Shown one piece after another: positions 9,337 to 17,670 of a stretch of DNA of 64,000 nt. The translations under genes and the position numbers were made by a program. Source of the DNA: Sphaerisporangium melleum (GTDB lineage Bacteria > Actinomycetota > Actinomycetes > Streptosporangiales > Streptosporangiaceae). The notes beneath the pieces were generated by a model. That model was not told the origin of the DNA. It did no database searches and saw nothing but the letters and a program-made list of their open reading frames with translations. The first letter of the stretch is position 1, and each line of letters starts with the position of its first letter. The stretch is from assembly GCF_014646695.1 (NCBI RefSeq), contig NZ_BMNT01000043.1:854-64853 (forward strand), read 5' to 3'.

Positions 9337-10311
9337 ATGGAGCACGAACTCATGCGCATCCTCACCGGAGGGTGGGTGGCACAGGCGACCTTCGTCGCGA
9401 TCAGGCTCGGCGTGCCCGACGCGCTCGACGGGCGCCGCATGCCCTGCGCCGAGATCGCCGCCGCGGTGGAAGCGCATCCGGACGCGCTCCACCGCCTGCT
9501 GCGGCTGCTGGCCGGCGTCGGCCTGGTCGAGGCGGACGAGGACGGCGCGTACGGGCTCACGCCGATGGGGGAGCTGCTGCGCCGCGACCGGCTCGGCCCC
9601 CTCGGCACGCTGTACGGCGAGGACTACTTCGCCGCCGCCTGGGGCGGGCTCATGCACTCGGTGCGCACCGGTGAGCTCGCCTTCGACCACGTGCACGGCA
9701 TGCCGGTGTTCGCCCACCTGGCCGGCGACCCCGGCCGGGCGTCGGTGTTCAACGCGGGGATGGCGGCGGGCTCGGCGTTCTTCCGTGAGGTCCCGGTCGC
9801 CTACGACTTCTCCCGGGCCGGAACGGTGGTCGACCTGGCCGGCGGCACCGGCGCCCTGCTCGGGACGGTGCTGCTCGGCGCCCCTGCGGCGCGCGGGGTG
9901 CTGTTCGACACTCCCGGCGTGGTCGCGGACGCGGCCGCGCACCTGGAGCGCATCGGGGTGCTCGACCGGTGCGAGCTGGTCGGCGGTGACCTGTTCGACG
10001 GCGTGCCGGCCGGAGGGGACGTCTACCTGCTCTCACGCATCCTGCACGACTGGGACGACGACCGGTGCGCCGCGCTGCTGCGCGGCTGCGCCGAGGCGAT
10101 GCGGCCGGGCGCCGAACTGCTGGTCATCGAACGGGTCGTCACCGCGGGCTCCTACCTGCCGCTCGCCTTCGACCTGCACATGATGGTGATGACCGGCGGG
10201 CGCGAGCGCACCGAGGCCGAGTACCGCGCGCTGCTGCGCGGTGCGGGTTTGACCCCGGGCAAGCTGGTGGACCTCCCGCTCGGCATGCGCCTGCTCACCG
10301 CCACCCGCTGA
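9337..10311 (+). CDS. SAM-dependent O-methyltransferase (plant/AOMT type, PF00891)
   Basis: A 324-residue class I methyltransferase with an N-terminal winged-helix dimerization domain (about 1-110: EHELMRILTGGWVAQATFVA) and a C-terminal SAM domain. Motif I is VVDLAGGTG near 165, and the probable base is H237 in RILHDWDDD, as in hydroxy-aryl O-methyltransferases. The ATG at 9337 has a strong GGAGAAGGA ribosome site 6 nt upstream; 74 nt separate it from the thioesterase gene, so it may be co-transcribed as the last operon gene. It could methylate a phenolic or enolic hydroxyl of the metabolite, for example on a salicyl cap, but that cap is not shown in this window. Confidence 0.88.
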   Translation: MEHELMRILTGGWVAQATFVAIRLGVPDALDGRRMPCAEIAAAVEAHPDALHRLLRLLAGVGLVEADEDGAYGLTPMGELLRRDRLGPLGTLYGEDYFAAAWGGLMHSVRTGELAFDHVHGMPVFAHLAGDPGRASVFNAGMAAGSAFFREVPVAYDFSRAGTVVDLAGGTGALLGTVLLGAPAARGVLFDTPGVVADAAAHLERIGVLDRCELVGGDLFDGVPAGGDVYLLSRILHDWDDDRCAALLRGCAEAMRPGAELLVIERVVTAGSYLPLAFDLHMMVMTGGRERTEAEYRALLRGAGLTPGKLVDLPLGMRLLTATR

Positions 10312-10406
10312 ACACCGGTCCCGTACCGGCGGGAACGTCACCCGGTGGGCGGCGGTCCGTATCGGGGAACGTGCCGCCGGTACGGACCGGCGCACCGCGC
10401 TTGAGC

Positions 10407-10445
10407 GCGATGGGCGCCTGGCCGCCGTGGCCGGGCGCCCATCGC
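10407..10445. terminator. Hairpin between convergent genes
   Basis: A perfect 12-bp inverted repeat (GCGATGGGCGCC ... GGCGCCCATCGC), extended by an inner GGCC/GGCC pair, lies between the convergent O-methyltransferase and PEP-synthase-like genes. There is no U-tract, as is common in actinomycetes. It probably serves both directions. Confidence 0.7.
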
Positions 10446-10516
10446 CGTGCCCGCTCGCGGGAGTGCGCGAAGCGCCCGGACGCTCCGCACACCCCCGCTC
10501 GCGGGTGCCTGGACGC

Positions 10517-13060
10517 TCAGACCGCCTGGGCGAGCCGGGCCGTCTCCGGCCGGTCGTCGCCCGGCGCGTCCTCGCACGTGCCGATCACCTCCACCGTGCC
10601 GCGACCGCCGTCGACCCGCACCCGGTCGCCGTCCCGCAGCCGCATGGTGGCGTTGCCGGTGCCGACGACGGCGGGGATGCCCAGCTCGCGGGCCACGATC
10701 GCGGCGTGCGACAGCGGCGCGCCGATGTCGGTGACGACCGCCGCCACGCGCGGGAACAGCAGGGTCCAGCCGACGTTGGTCACCGTGGTCACCAGGATCT
10801 CGCCCTCGCCCAGCCGGTCGCCGTCCGCCACCGAGGCGATCACCCGGGCCGTCCCCTCCACGACGCCGCTCGCCCCCGCGTGGCCGGTGATGGTCGCCGC
10901 CGGCGGCGCCACCGTCGAGGCGGCGTCGAACACGTCGGTGCGGCGGCCGGGGTCGGCGGCCCACCGCTCGGGGTCGAAGCGCCCGCGGATCACGCCCGGC
11001 AGCGGCGGCAGCGAGCGGTACAGCCGGTAGGTCGCCCGGCGCGCCGCGACCGCGGCCAGCGGCCGGCGCGAGCCGCGCAGCACCTCGAGGATCTCCTCGA
11101 TGCTCAGGAAGAACAGGTCGTCCCCGTGACCGGTCACCACGCCGGCGCGCACGACGAAGTCGCGCACCATCCAGAAGCCGCGCATCATCTCCGAGCGGGC
11201 CTCCTCGCGGGCGTGGACGATGGCCTCCCAGCGGTCGATCTTGCGGCGGAACTTCTCGGCCTTCTTCGGATACCGCTCGCGGAACCGCCGCCAGGCGTCG
11301 GCGCTCGCCTCGTCCTGGCGCGCCAGCAGCGCGGCCGGGTCGGTGGTGAGCGCGGCCGCCTGCCGGTCGATCCAGTCCGGGTCCTCTCCGGGGCGGGCGG
11401 CCGACATCTCGAACTCGTCCGGGCACCGGTGGCCGTACCTGCGGGCGTACTCCTCCCGGGAGGTCTCGCCGCGCTTGACCCGCATGAGGCCGAGCAGCGG
11501 GCCGAGGCTCTCCAGCCGGTCGCCGCCGGCGCGCATCGCGGACATCAGCGCCGTGGCGTCCGCCGCCCCGACCAGCTTCTCCAGTTGCTCGGGCAGGTAG
11601 ACCAGCGAGCCGGCGTCCTGGCGGGCGGCGACGGCGAGCATCCGGTTGCACTCGCGGAACCTCGGATCGACCTCCCGCTCCCACAGGCCGGGCAGGTCGT
11701 CGCTCACCGCGATGCGGGCGCGGATCTCCTCGGTGCGCTCGAACCCGGTGGCGATGTGCTCGGGGAGCCGGTCCACCATCTTGGCCAGCCGGCGGCGTCC
11801 GCCGAGCATCGGCTTGGCCGCCTTGATGGTCTGCCAGCGCGTCATCGGCAGCATCGGCGTCTCGATGCCCTCGGGCAGCTTCCCGTAGACCGGCTCCTGC
11901 GCGGCCCGCACCTTCTCGGCGATGCCGAGCGCCTTGCCGAGCGAGGCCATCAGGCTGAGGTTCATGTAGATCCGGCCGCCGATGTTGCCGTAGAGGGGGT
12001 GCCCGCCCAGCCCGTCCACGATCATGATCTCGTTCATGAACGACCGCACCAGCGACCAGGTGCACGGTGTCATCACGCTGGGGATGGCCTCGCCCAGGTT
12101 GCCGTTGGTCCACAGGTAGTCGCCCTTGACCGAGTCGTTCCACACCTCGCGGCGCCCGGTGATCGGCCTGGCCTGCAGGATGTAGGGCTCGGCGTCGTGG
12201 ATGGCCCACTCGATGTCCATCGCGCAGCCGTACAGCTCCTCGATGGCCAGCCCGAGCCCGGCCAGCCGTTCGGCCTGCTCCGCCGACAGCACCGGCCGGT
12301 CGCGCATGTCGCCCGGCACGGGCTCCTCGCGGGTGCCGTCGGTGGTGCGCACGGTCATGACGGTCTTGGTGGCGACGCGCTCCTCGACGACGGTGCGGCC
12401 GGTCCGGTCGACGGTGACCGTGTCCGGGGTGACCAGGCCGCCGACGACGGCCTCGCCGAGTCCCCACGCCGCGTTGATGGTCAGCCGGCCCTCATCCGCG
12501 TCCTCGGCGGCGGTGGCGAGCCGGTCCTCGGTGAACAGCACGCCGGCCGCGTCGGCGGGGACGAGCCGCTGGACGACGACGGCCAGTGCCACCTCCTCCG
12601 GCGGGATGTCGTGCCGCCGCCGGTAGGCGATCGCCCGTTCGGTCCACAGCGAGGCCCAGCAGCGGCGGACCGCATCCAGCAGCCGGTCGGCGCCGCGGAT
12701 GTTGAGGTAGGTCTCCTGCTGGCCGGCGAACGACATGCCGGGCAGGTCCTCCGCGGTCGCGGACGAGCGTACGGCGACCGCCGTGTCGTCGCCCAGTTCC
12801 CGGTAGGCGGCGAGGATGTCGCCGGCGATCTCCTTCGGGATCTCGTGCGCGGCGAACAGCGCCGCGATCTCCTCGGCGCCGCCCGCGAGGATGTCCTCCC
12901 GCAGGCCGTGGCGGTCCACGAAGGCGCGGTAGGCCGCGGTGGTGACGTGGAAGCCCGCGGGCACCGGCAGATCGGCCCTGGCCAGCCGGGCGAGCGATGC
13001 GCCCTTGCCGCCGACGGTGGCCAGCTCGGCCCGCGGATCGGCCAGCGCAAGCGTGTTCAT
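10517..13060 (-). CDS. PEP synthase / rifampin phosphotransferase-like enzyme
   Basis: An 847-residue dikinase-fold protein. Residues 1-310 are the ATP-grasp PEP/pyruvate-binding domain (GGKGASLARL, AVRSSATAEDLPGMSFAGQQ, LQARPITG). A long middle domain follows (NGNLGEAIPSVMTPCTWSL), then the C-terminal swivelling phosphohistidine domain with LSHAAIVARELGIPAVVG. This order and length match rifampin phosphotransferases rather than PEP synthase proper, whose PEP-binding TIM barrel is missing. Such enzymes transfer phosphate from ATP to a bound small molecule. I chose ATG 13060, with GGAGATGAGCAC upstream; the frame is open further upstream but reads as non-coding. It may protect the host or tailor a product; the substrate is unknown. 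Confidence 0.85.
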   Translation of the reverse strand: MNTLALADPRAELATVGGKGASLARLARADLPVPAGFHVTTAAYRAFVDRHGLREDILAGGAEEIAALFAAHEIPKEIAGDILAAYRELGDDTAVAVRSSATAEDLPGMSFAGQQETYLNIRGADRLLDAVRRCWASLWTERAIAYRRRHDIPPEEVALAVVVQRLVPADAAGVLFTEDRLATAAEDADEGRLTINAAWGLGEAVVGGLVTPDTVTVDRTGRTVVEERVATKTVMTVRTTDGTREEPVPGDMRDRPVLSAEQAERLAGLGLAIEELYGCAMDIEWAIHDAEPYILQARPITGRREVWNDSVKGDYLWTNGNLGEAIPSVMTPCTWSLVRSFMNEIMIVDGLGGHPLYGNIGGRIYMNLSLMASLGKALGIAEKVRAAQEPVYGKLPEGIETPMLPMTRWQTIKAAKPMLGGRRRLAKMVDRLPEHIATGFERTEEIRARIAVSDDLPGLWEREVDPRFRECNRMLAVAARQDAGSLVYLPEQLEKLVGAADATALMSAMRAGGDRLESLGPLLGLMRVKRGETSREEYARRYGHRCPDEFEMSAARPGEDPDWIDRQAAALTTDPAALLARQDEASADAWRRFRERYPKKAEKFRRKIDRWEAIVHAREEARSEMMRGFWMVRDFVVRAGVVTGHGDDLFFLSIEEILEVLRGSRRPLAAVAARRATYRLYRSLPPLPGVIRGRFDPERWAADPGRRTDVFDAASTVAPPAATITGHAGASGVVEGTARVIASVADGDRLGEGEILVTTVTNVGWTLLFPRVAAVVTDIGAPLSHAAIVARELGIPAVVGTGNATMRLRDGDRVRVDGGRGTVEVIGTCEDAPGDDRPETARLAQAV

Positions 13061-13156
13061 GTGCTCATCTCCAGAGTCTGACAAGCGCGATGGGCGCGCC
13101 TCGGCGAAGCGGAGGCGTCGCCTCGGAAACAGGAGGGCGGAAGGAGGGCAGGTGCG

Positions 13157-13170
13157 GTCCCGTACGGGAC
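13157..13170. promoter_or_regulatory. Perfect 14-bp palindrome upstream of the phosphotransferase-like gene
   Basis: GTCCCGTACGGGAC is a perfect palindrome about 100 bp upstream of the start at 13060, inside the only promoter-sized gap before that gene. It could be an operator. The rifamycin-associated element known for rph genes is not recognisable here. Confidence 0.35.
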
Positions 13171-13289
13171 AAGCGGGACGGCCTGCCGGAATCAGGGGAT
13201 GCGCGCCGGTCCAACGTACGGTTCGCGGGTAGGGGCACCCCACCCCTAGCCGCCCTTAGGTCGGCCGCCGCGCGGGCGGGACGGGCCGG

Positions 13290-13928
13290 TCAGCCGTCGC
13301 CGGCGGTCCTCAGCAGCCCGGCCTCGTACGCCGCGGCGACCGCGGCGGCCCGGTCGTTGACCTCCAGCTTGGCGAAGATGTGCAGCAGGTGGGTCTTCAC
13401 CGTGGCCTGGGTGATGAACAGCTTGGCGGCGACCTCGCGATTGGTCGCGCCGCGGGCGATCAGCCCGAGCACCTCGAGCTCGCGGCGGCTGAGCTTGTGC
13501 TGCTCCGGGGTGCGCACCCGCTGGGTGAGCACGCCGGCCACCGACGGGGACAGCACGGTCTCGCCCCGGGCCGCCGCGTGCACGGCGCGCAGCAGCTCGG
13601 CGCGCGGGGTGTCCTTCAGCAGGTAGCCCGTGGCGCCCTGCTCGATCGCGGGCAGCACGTCGGCGTCGTCGTCGAAGGTGGTGAGGACCAGGACGTGGAC
13701 GGCGGGGTCCTGCTCGCGCAGCCGGCGGATGACCTCCGCGCCGGTCATCTTGGGCATTCGCAGGTCCATGAGCACGAGGTCGGGCCGGGTGCGCCGCGCC
13801 ACGACGAGGGCTTCTGGACCGTCGGCGGCCTCGCCGACGACCTCGAAGTCGGCGTCGCCGGTGAAGATCCCGCGCAGCCCGTCACGGACGATGGGGTGGT
13901 CGTCCACGATGATCAGTCGGATCGGCAT
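13290..13928 (-). CDS. LuxR/NarL-family response regulator
   Basis: A 212-residue two-component response regulator. The receiver domain (about 1-120) has acidic residues D9/D10, phospho-acceptor D55 (VLMDLRMP) and the conserved Lys in YLLKDT. The C-terminal GerE-type HTH (LSRRELEVLGLIARGATNREVAAKLFI, in part) contacts DNA. It starts 2 nt after the kinase stop and is the last gene of a four-gene minus-strand operon with an ABC exporter, which suggests it controls that exporter in response to an envelope signal or drug. Confidence 0.93.
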   Translation of the reverse strand: MPIRLIIVDDHPIVRDGLRGIFTGDADFEVVGEAADGPEALVVARRTRPDLVLMDLRMPKMTGAEVIRRLREQDPAVHVLVLTTFDDDADVLPAIEQGATGYLLKDTPRAELLRAVHAAARGETVLSPSVAGVLTQRVRTPEQHKLSRRELEVLGLIARGATNREVAAKLFITQATVKTHLLHIFAKLEVNDRAAAVAAAYEAGLLRTAGDG

Positions 13929-13930
13929 GG

Positions 13931-15187
13931 CTAACAGCGCGTTCCACGGGCGTCGGCGGAGCCCGGCTCGGCGGCGGCCGGGATGGCGGGAACGGTAGCA
14001 GAGATCCCCGTCCCCTGGCCCGGGCCCGTCTCGACCTCGAACTCGCCGGCCAGCCGGGTGACCCGCTGGCGCATCGCGATGAGGCCGAAGCCGCCGGGTC
14101 CCGGCCGGCCGCTGGTCTCCGGGTCGAAGCCGGCGCCGTCGTCGCGCACGTCCAGCACGACGACGTCCTCCATGTAGGAGAGGGTGAGCGCGACACGGGT
14201 GGCCGAGGCGTGCTTGCCCACGTTGGCCAGCGCCTCCTGCGCCACGCGCAGCAGGGTGCCCTCGACCTCCACGTGCAGCGGCCGGGGATCGCCGGTGACC
14301 GACACCGTGGCGGCCACCCCCGAGGTGGCCGCCCACTTCGCCGCGATGCCCGACAGCGCGCTGGACAGCTGGGCGTCGTCCAGCGGCGCCGGCCGCAGCG
14401 CCTGCACCGACCGGCGCGCGTCGTTGAGGCTCTCCCTGGCCAGAGTGCGTACGGTGTCCAGCCGGGTGCGGGTGGCCGCGGGGTCGCCGGCCACGCCGTC
14501 GGCCACCTCCAGTTGCGTGATGATGGCGGTGAGGCTCTGCGCGATCGTGTCGTGGATCTCCCTGGCCATGCGCTGGCGTTCGCCGAGCACGCCGGCCTCG
14601 CGCGCGCGGGTCAGCAGCTCGGCCTGGAGCATGGCGTTCTCCTCGCCGAGGGCGGCCAGCTTGGCGCCGGTCTCCCGCAACTGCGCGATCATCGCCTTGG
14701 CGCTTTCGTTCTGCTCCGAGATGGTCTGGACGATCAGGCCGGTGGTCGAGGCCACCAGCACCGCGACGCAGAACGAGAAGACCATGTCGCCGATGGTCCG
14801 CCCCGGCTCGGGCGGCTGCGCGCCGACCAGGACCCCGGCCGTGGCCGCCACCCCCGCGTACGCCCACCAGCCGGGCAGCAGCGTGAACGACTGCATGAAC
14901 AGCGTGAGCCCGCTCACCGCGAACAGCGAGTCGAGGTTGACCAGCGCGCCGATGAGGGCGAGCAGCACCACGAAGTAGACCGCCGCCGCGGCCGGCCGCT
15001 CGGCGCGGCCGGACCGGGAGGTGATCATGAACCAGTGCCAGGCGCCGGCGGCCAGCGCCAGCGCCAGGACCGCGGGCCGCAGGTCCCGCAGCAGGGAGAA
15101 GCACGCGGGCAGCAGGATGAACAGGTAGGGCAGGACGGGCCAGGCGCGGTCCCAGCGGGTGACGTCGGGCTGGGTGACGGCGGTCAC
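13931..15187 (-). CDS. Sensor histidine kinase (HisKA_3, DesK-like)
   Basis: A 418-residue membrane kinase. About five hydrophobic segments fill residues 15-190, a short coiled-coil linker follows (QNESAKAMIAQLRETGAKL), then the HisKA_3 dimerization box ERQRMAREIHDTIAQSL with the phosphorylated His and an HATPase_c domain (DDGAGFDPETSG, GGFGLIAMRQRV). There is no large extracellular sensor loop, so it probably senses signals in the membrane or through the transporter. GTG 15187 overlaps the permease stop (GTGA), which I take as the start; it stops with TAG 2 nt before the response regulator. Confidence 0.9.
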   Translation of the reverse strand: MTAVTQPDVTRWDRAWPVLPYLFILLPACFSLLRDLRPAVLALALAAGAWHWFMITSRSGRAERPAAAAVYFVVLLALIGALVNLDSLFAVSGLTLFMQSFTLLPGWWAYAGVAATAGVLVGAQPPEPGRTIGDMVFSFCVAVLVASTTGLIVQTISEQNESAKAMIAQLRETGAKLAALGEENAMLQAELLTRAREAGVLGERQRMAREIHDTIAQSLTAIITQLEVADGVAGDPAATRTRLDTVRTLARESLNDARRSVQALRPAPLDDAQLSSALSGIAAKWAATSGVAATVSVTGDPRPLHVEVEGTLLRVAQEALANVGKHASATRVALTLSYMEDVVVLDVRDDGAGFDPETSGRPGPGGFGLIAMRQRVTRLAGEFEVETGPGQGTGISATVPAIPAAAEPGSADARGTRC

Positions 15188-15906
15188 CAGCGGAACGCCT
15201 TGACGGCGACGCCGCCGGCGACGAGGCAGATGGCTACCATGATGCCCAGCGTAAGCGGGGAGACCGGGTTGCCCACCCATCCGTCGCGAAGCGCCTGCAC
15301 CGCCGGAGCCATCGGGGTCAGATCGCCTATCGCGCGCATCGAGCCGCCCATGGTCTCGCGCGGGATGATCGCCCCGGACAGGAAGGCCATCGGGAAGAAC
15401 AGGCTCAGCCCGACCACGGTCGCCGTGCGGCCGCCGGGCACGAGCGCGCCGATGAGCAGGCCGATCGCGCCGAGGCTCAGCGCGCCGAGGAGCCACGCCA
15501 GCAGCACACCCCCGAGGTTGCCGGGGGTCCGCAGCCCGTACACCGCGAGGCCGATGCCGACCAGCAGAGCCGTGCCGATCACCGCCAGCAGCGTGTGCGC
15601 GGCCCACTGCGAGCTGAAGATCAGCGTGGGGGTCGCCGGGGTGGCGCGCAGCCGCTTCAGCACGCGGCGTTCCCGGTAGCCGGCCAGCGTGGCGGGCAGG
15701 ATGGTGAGCGCGGCCAGCCCGATGACGAAGACGATCAGCATCGGCACCGTGCCGTCGATGGCCGGCAGCCCGCCCGGCAGCGGCCGGTCGTTGCGCATCT
15801 TGACCCACAGCATGATCGCCGGGAACGCCAGCGCGAAGAACGCCGACATCGGGTCCCGCATGATCAGCTTGAGCTCGACCGCCGTGACGTTGGTGATGCC
15901 CTTCAT
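15184..15906 (-). CDS. ABC-2 type exporter permease
   Basis: A 240-residue integral membrane protein with about six transmembrane segments (FFALAFPAIMLWV, MLIVFVIGLAALTIL, LLAVIGTALLVGIGLAV, LGAIGLLIGALVPGG, GLSLFFPMAFLSG, LGIMVAICLVAGG). It belongs to the ABC-2 family of drug and antibiotic exporters, with the typical PMAFLSGAIIPRE stretch before the last segments. The ATG overlaps the ATPase stop and the stop overlaps the kinase start, so exporter and sensor are translated together. The substrate is unknown. Confidence 0.9.
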   Translation of the reverse strand: MKGITNVTAVELKLIMRDPMSAFFALAFPAIMLWVKMRNDRPLPGGLPAIDGTVPMLIVFVIGLAALTILPATLAGYRERRVLKRLRATPATPTLIFSSQWAAHTLLAVIGTALLVGIGLAVYGLRTPGNLGGVLLAWLLGALSLGAIGLLIGALVPGGRTATVVGLSLFFPMAFLSGAIIPRETMGGSMRAIGDLTPMAPAVQALRDGWVGNPVSPLTLGIMVAICLVAGGVAVKAFRW

Positions 15907-16619
15907 GCCACCGCTCCTTCCGTGAGCGCGAAGTACGCCTCGTCCAGCGAATCGGAACGCCCCTGCTCGGTCAGCTCGCGCGGAGTGCCCAGGGCGAGCA
16001 CCCGCCCCTGCCCGATGATCGCCATGCGGTCGCACAGCGCCTCGGCCTCGTCCATGAAGTGGGTGACCATCACCACCGTGACGCCCCGCTCGCGCAGCTT
16101 GCGGATCAGGCCCCACGTGGTGCGGCGGGCCGACGGGTCCAGGCCGGTGGTCAGCTCGTCGAGGAAGACCAGCTCGGGGTCGCCCACCAGGGCGAGTGCG
16201 ATGAACAGCCGCTGCTTCCACCCGCCCGACAGGCTCGCGAAGCGGGCGCGCCGCTTGTCGGACAGCCCCCACTCCTCCATCACCGCCCGCCAGTCGGCCG
16301 GCTTGTCGTAGAGCGACGCGTACATCGCCAGCGCCTCGCCGACCTTGATGGAGTCGGGCAGCGCCGCCTCCTGGAGCTGCGCGCCGATGCGCTGCAGCAG
16401 CTTGCGCCGGTCGGTCCGCGGGTCGAGGCCGAGCACCCGCAGGGTGCCGCCGTCGCGGTCGCGCAACCCGGAGGCGCATTCGACGACCGTGGTCTTCCCG
16501 GCGCCGTTGGGGCCGGCGATCCCGAAGATCTCCCCTTTTTCCACGCTCAGCGACACGTCCTCAACGGGGGTTTTCGACCCGTAGCTCTTACGCAGGCCCT
16601 CGATCTCGATGACTGTCAT
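15903..16619 (-). CDS. ABC transporter ATP-binding protein (partner of 15184-15906)
   Basis: A 238-residue ATPase with Walker A GPNGAGKTT, signature LSGGWKQRLFIAL (a variant of LSGGQ with W), Walker B LVFLDELTTGLD, in which the usual P of DEPT is L, and the H-loop VTHFMDEAE. It powers the ABC-2 permease encoded immediately downstream with an ATGA overlap. It is the first gene of the operon with the kinase and regulator and is divergent from a second ABC exporter across about 205 bp. Confidence 0.92.
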   Translation of the reverse strand: MTVIEIEGLRKSYGSKTPVEDVSLSVEKGEIFGIAGPNGAGKTTVVECASGLRDRDGGTLRVLGLDPRTDRRKLLQRIGAQLQEAALPDSIKVGEALAMYASLYDKPADWRAVMEEWGLSDKRRARFASLSGGWKQRLFIALALVGDPELVFLDELTTGLDPSARRTTWGLIRKLRERGVTVVMVTHFMDEAEALCDRMAIIGQGRVLALGTPRELTEQGRSDSLDEAYFALTEGAVA

Positions 16620-16824
16620 GCCTCAACGATCGGTGCCCGGCCCGTGGCGCGGCATCGACCGATCGGTTGATGGGGGTCCACCGGGGCCGGTCCACCGATG
16701 ACCGGCCGCGGGCCGTGCGGCCCTGCCACCTGGGAGAACGTCCGGTAGGGGTATCGAAGGACGTATATCGGGGTGACCGAAGGGTGAATATCGCGGGTTC
16801 CTCTGATCCCCAACCCTGTTGGAC

Positions 16825-17670
16825 ATGAGCGACACAGCGGTACGTGTACGTGAGCTCCGCAAGGTGTACGGCGATGTGGCCGCCGTCGACGGCATCGACC
16901 TGGACATCGCTCGGGGCGAGGTCTTCGCCCTCCTCGGACCGAACGGCGCCGGCAAGACGACGACCGTCGAGATCCTCGAAGGGCATCGCCGGCGGGACGG
17001 CGGCGAGGTCAGCGTCCTCGGCGAGGACCCGGGCCAGGCCGGGCGGAGCTGGCGGGCCCGGCTCGGCATCGTGCTGCAGTCGGCCACGGACGCGGCGGAG
17101 CTCACCGTCCGCGAGACGGTGCACCACTACGCGCGGTACTACCCCCGGCCGCGCGACCCGGACGAGGTGATCGAGCTCGTCGGGCTGACCGGCAAGGCCG
17201 ACGCCCGCGTCCGCACGCTGTCCGGCGGGCAGCGGCGCAGAGTCGACGTGGCGCTCGGCGTCGTGGGCCGCCCTGACCTGGTCTTCCTCGACGAGCCGAC
17301 CACGGGGTTCGACCCCGAGGCCCGCCGCCAGTTCTGGAAGCTGATCTCGCAGCTCGCGAACGAAGGCACCACCATCCTGCTGACCACCCACTACCTGGAC
17401 GAGGCCGAGGCCCTGGCCCGCCGGGTCGGCGTGATCGCGGGCGGCCGCATCGTCGCGGCCGGGGAGCCCGCCACGCTGGCCGGCCGCGCCCAGGCGGAGG
17501 CCACCGTGAGCTGGTGCGGACCGGACGGCGAGCACAGTGTGCGGACCGCGACGCCCACCCGGGTCGTCGCCGAGCTCGCCGGGTCGTTCGACGGAGAGAT
17601 CCCCGAGCTGACCGTCACACGGCCGACCCTCGAAGACATCTACCTCGGCCTTATCGGAGAGCTGCCGTGA
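16825..17670 (+). CDS. ABC exporter ATP-binding protein (DrrA-like)
   Basis: A 281-residue ATPase with Walker A GPNGAGKTT, signature LSGGQRRRVDVAL, Walker B LVFLDEPTTGFDPEARR, H-loop TTHYLDEAE and a C-terminal extension typical of DrrA-like drug exporters. I chose ATG 16825 (MSDTAVRVRELRKVYGD); a TTG two codons earlier is possible, and neither has a clear ribosome site. The stop overlaps the permease start (GTGA). The gene is divergent from the other ABC operon and close to the NRPS region, so it may export its product. Confidence 0.91.
   Translation: MSDTAVRVRELRKVYGDVAAVDGIDLDIARGEVFALLGPNGAGKTTTVEILEGHRRRDGGEVSVLGEDPGQAGRSWRARLGIVLQSATDAAELTVRETVHHYARYYPRPRDPDEVIELVGLTGKADARVRTLSGGQRRRVDVALGVVGRPDLVFLDEPTTGFDPEARRQFWKLISQLANEGTTILLTTHYLDEAEALARRVGVIAGGRIVAAGEPATLAGRAQAEATVSWCGPDGEHSVRTATPTRVVAELAGSFDGEIPELTVTRPTLEDIYLGLIGELP

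Noticed and set aside
13200-13289. IdeR/DmdR iron box near TTAGG-like sequence
   Set aside because: Only half-site fragments are present, with no 19-bp palindrome; the NRPS operon promoter lies outside the window anyway.
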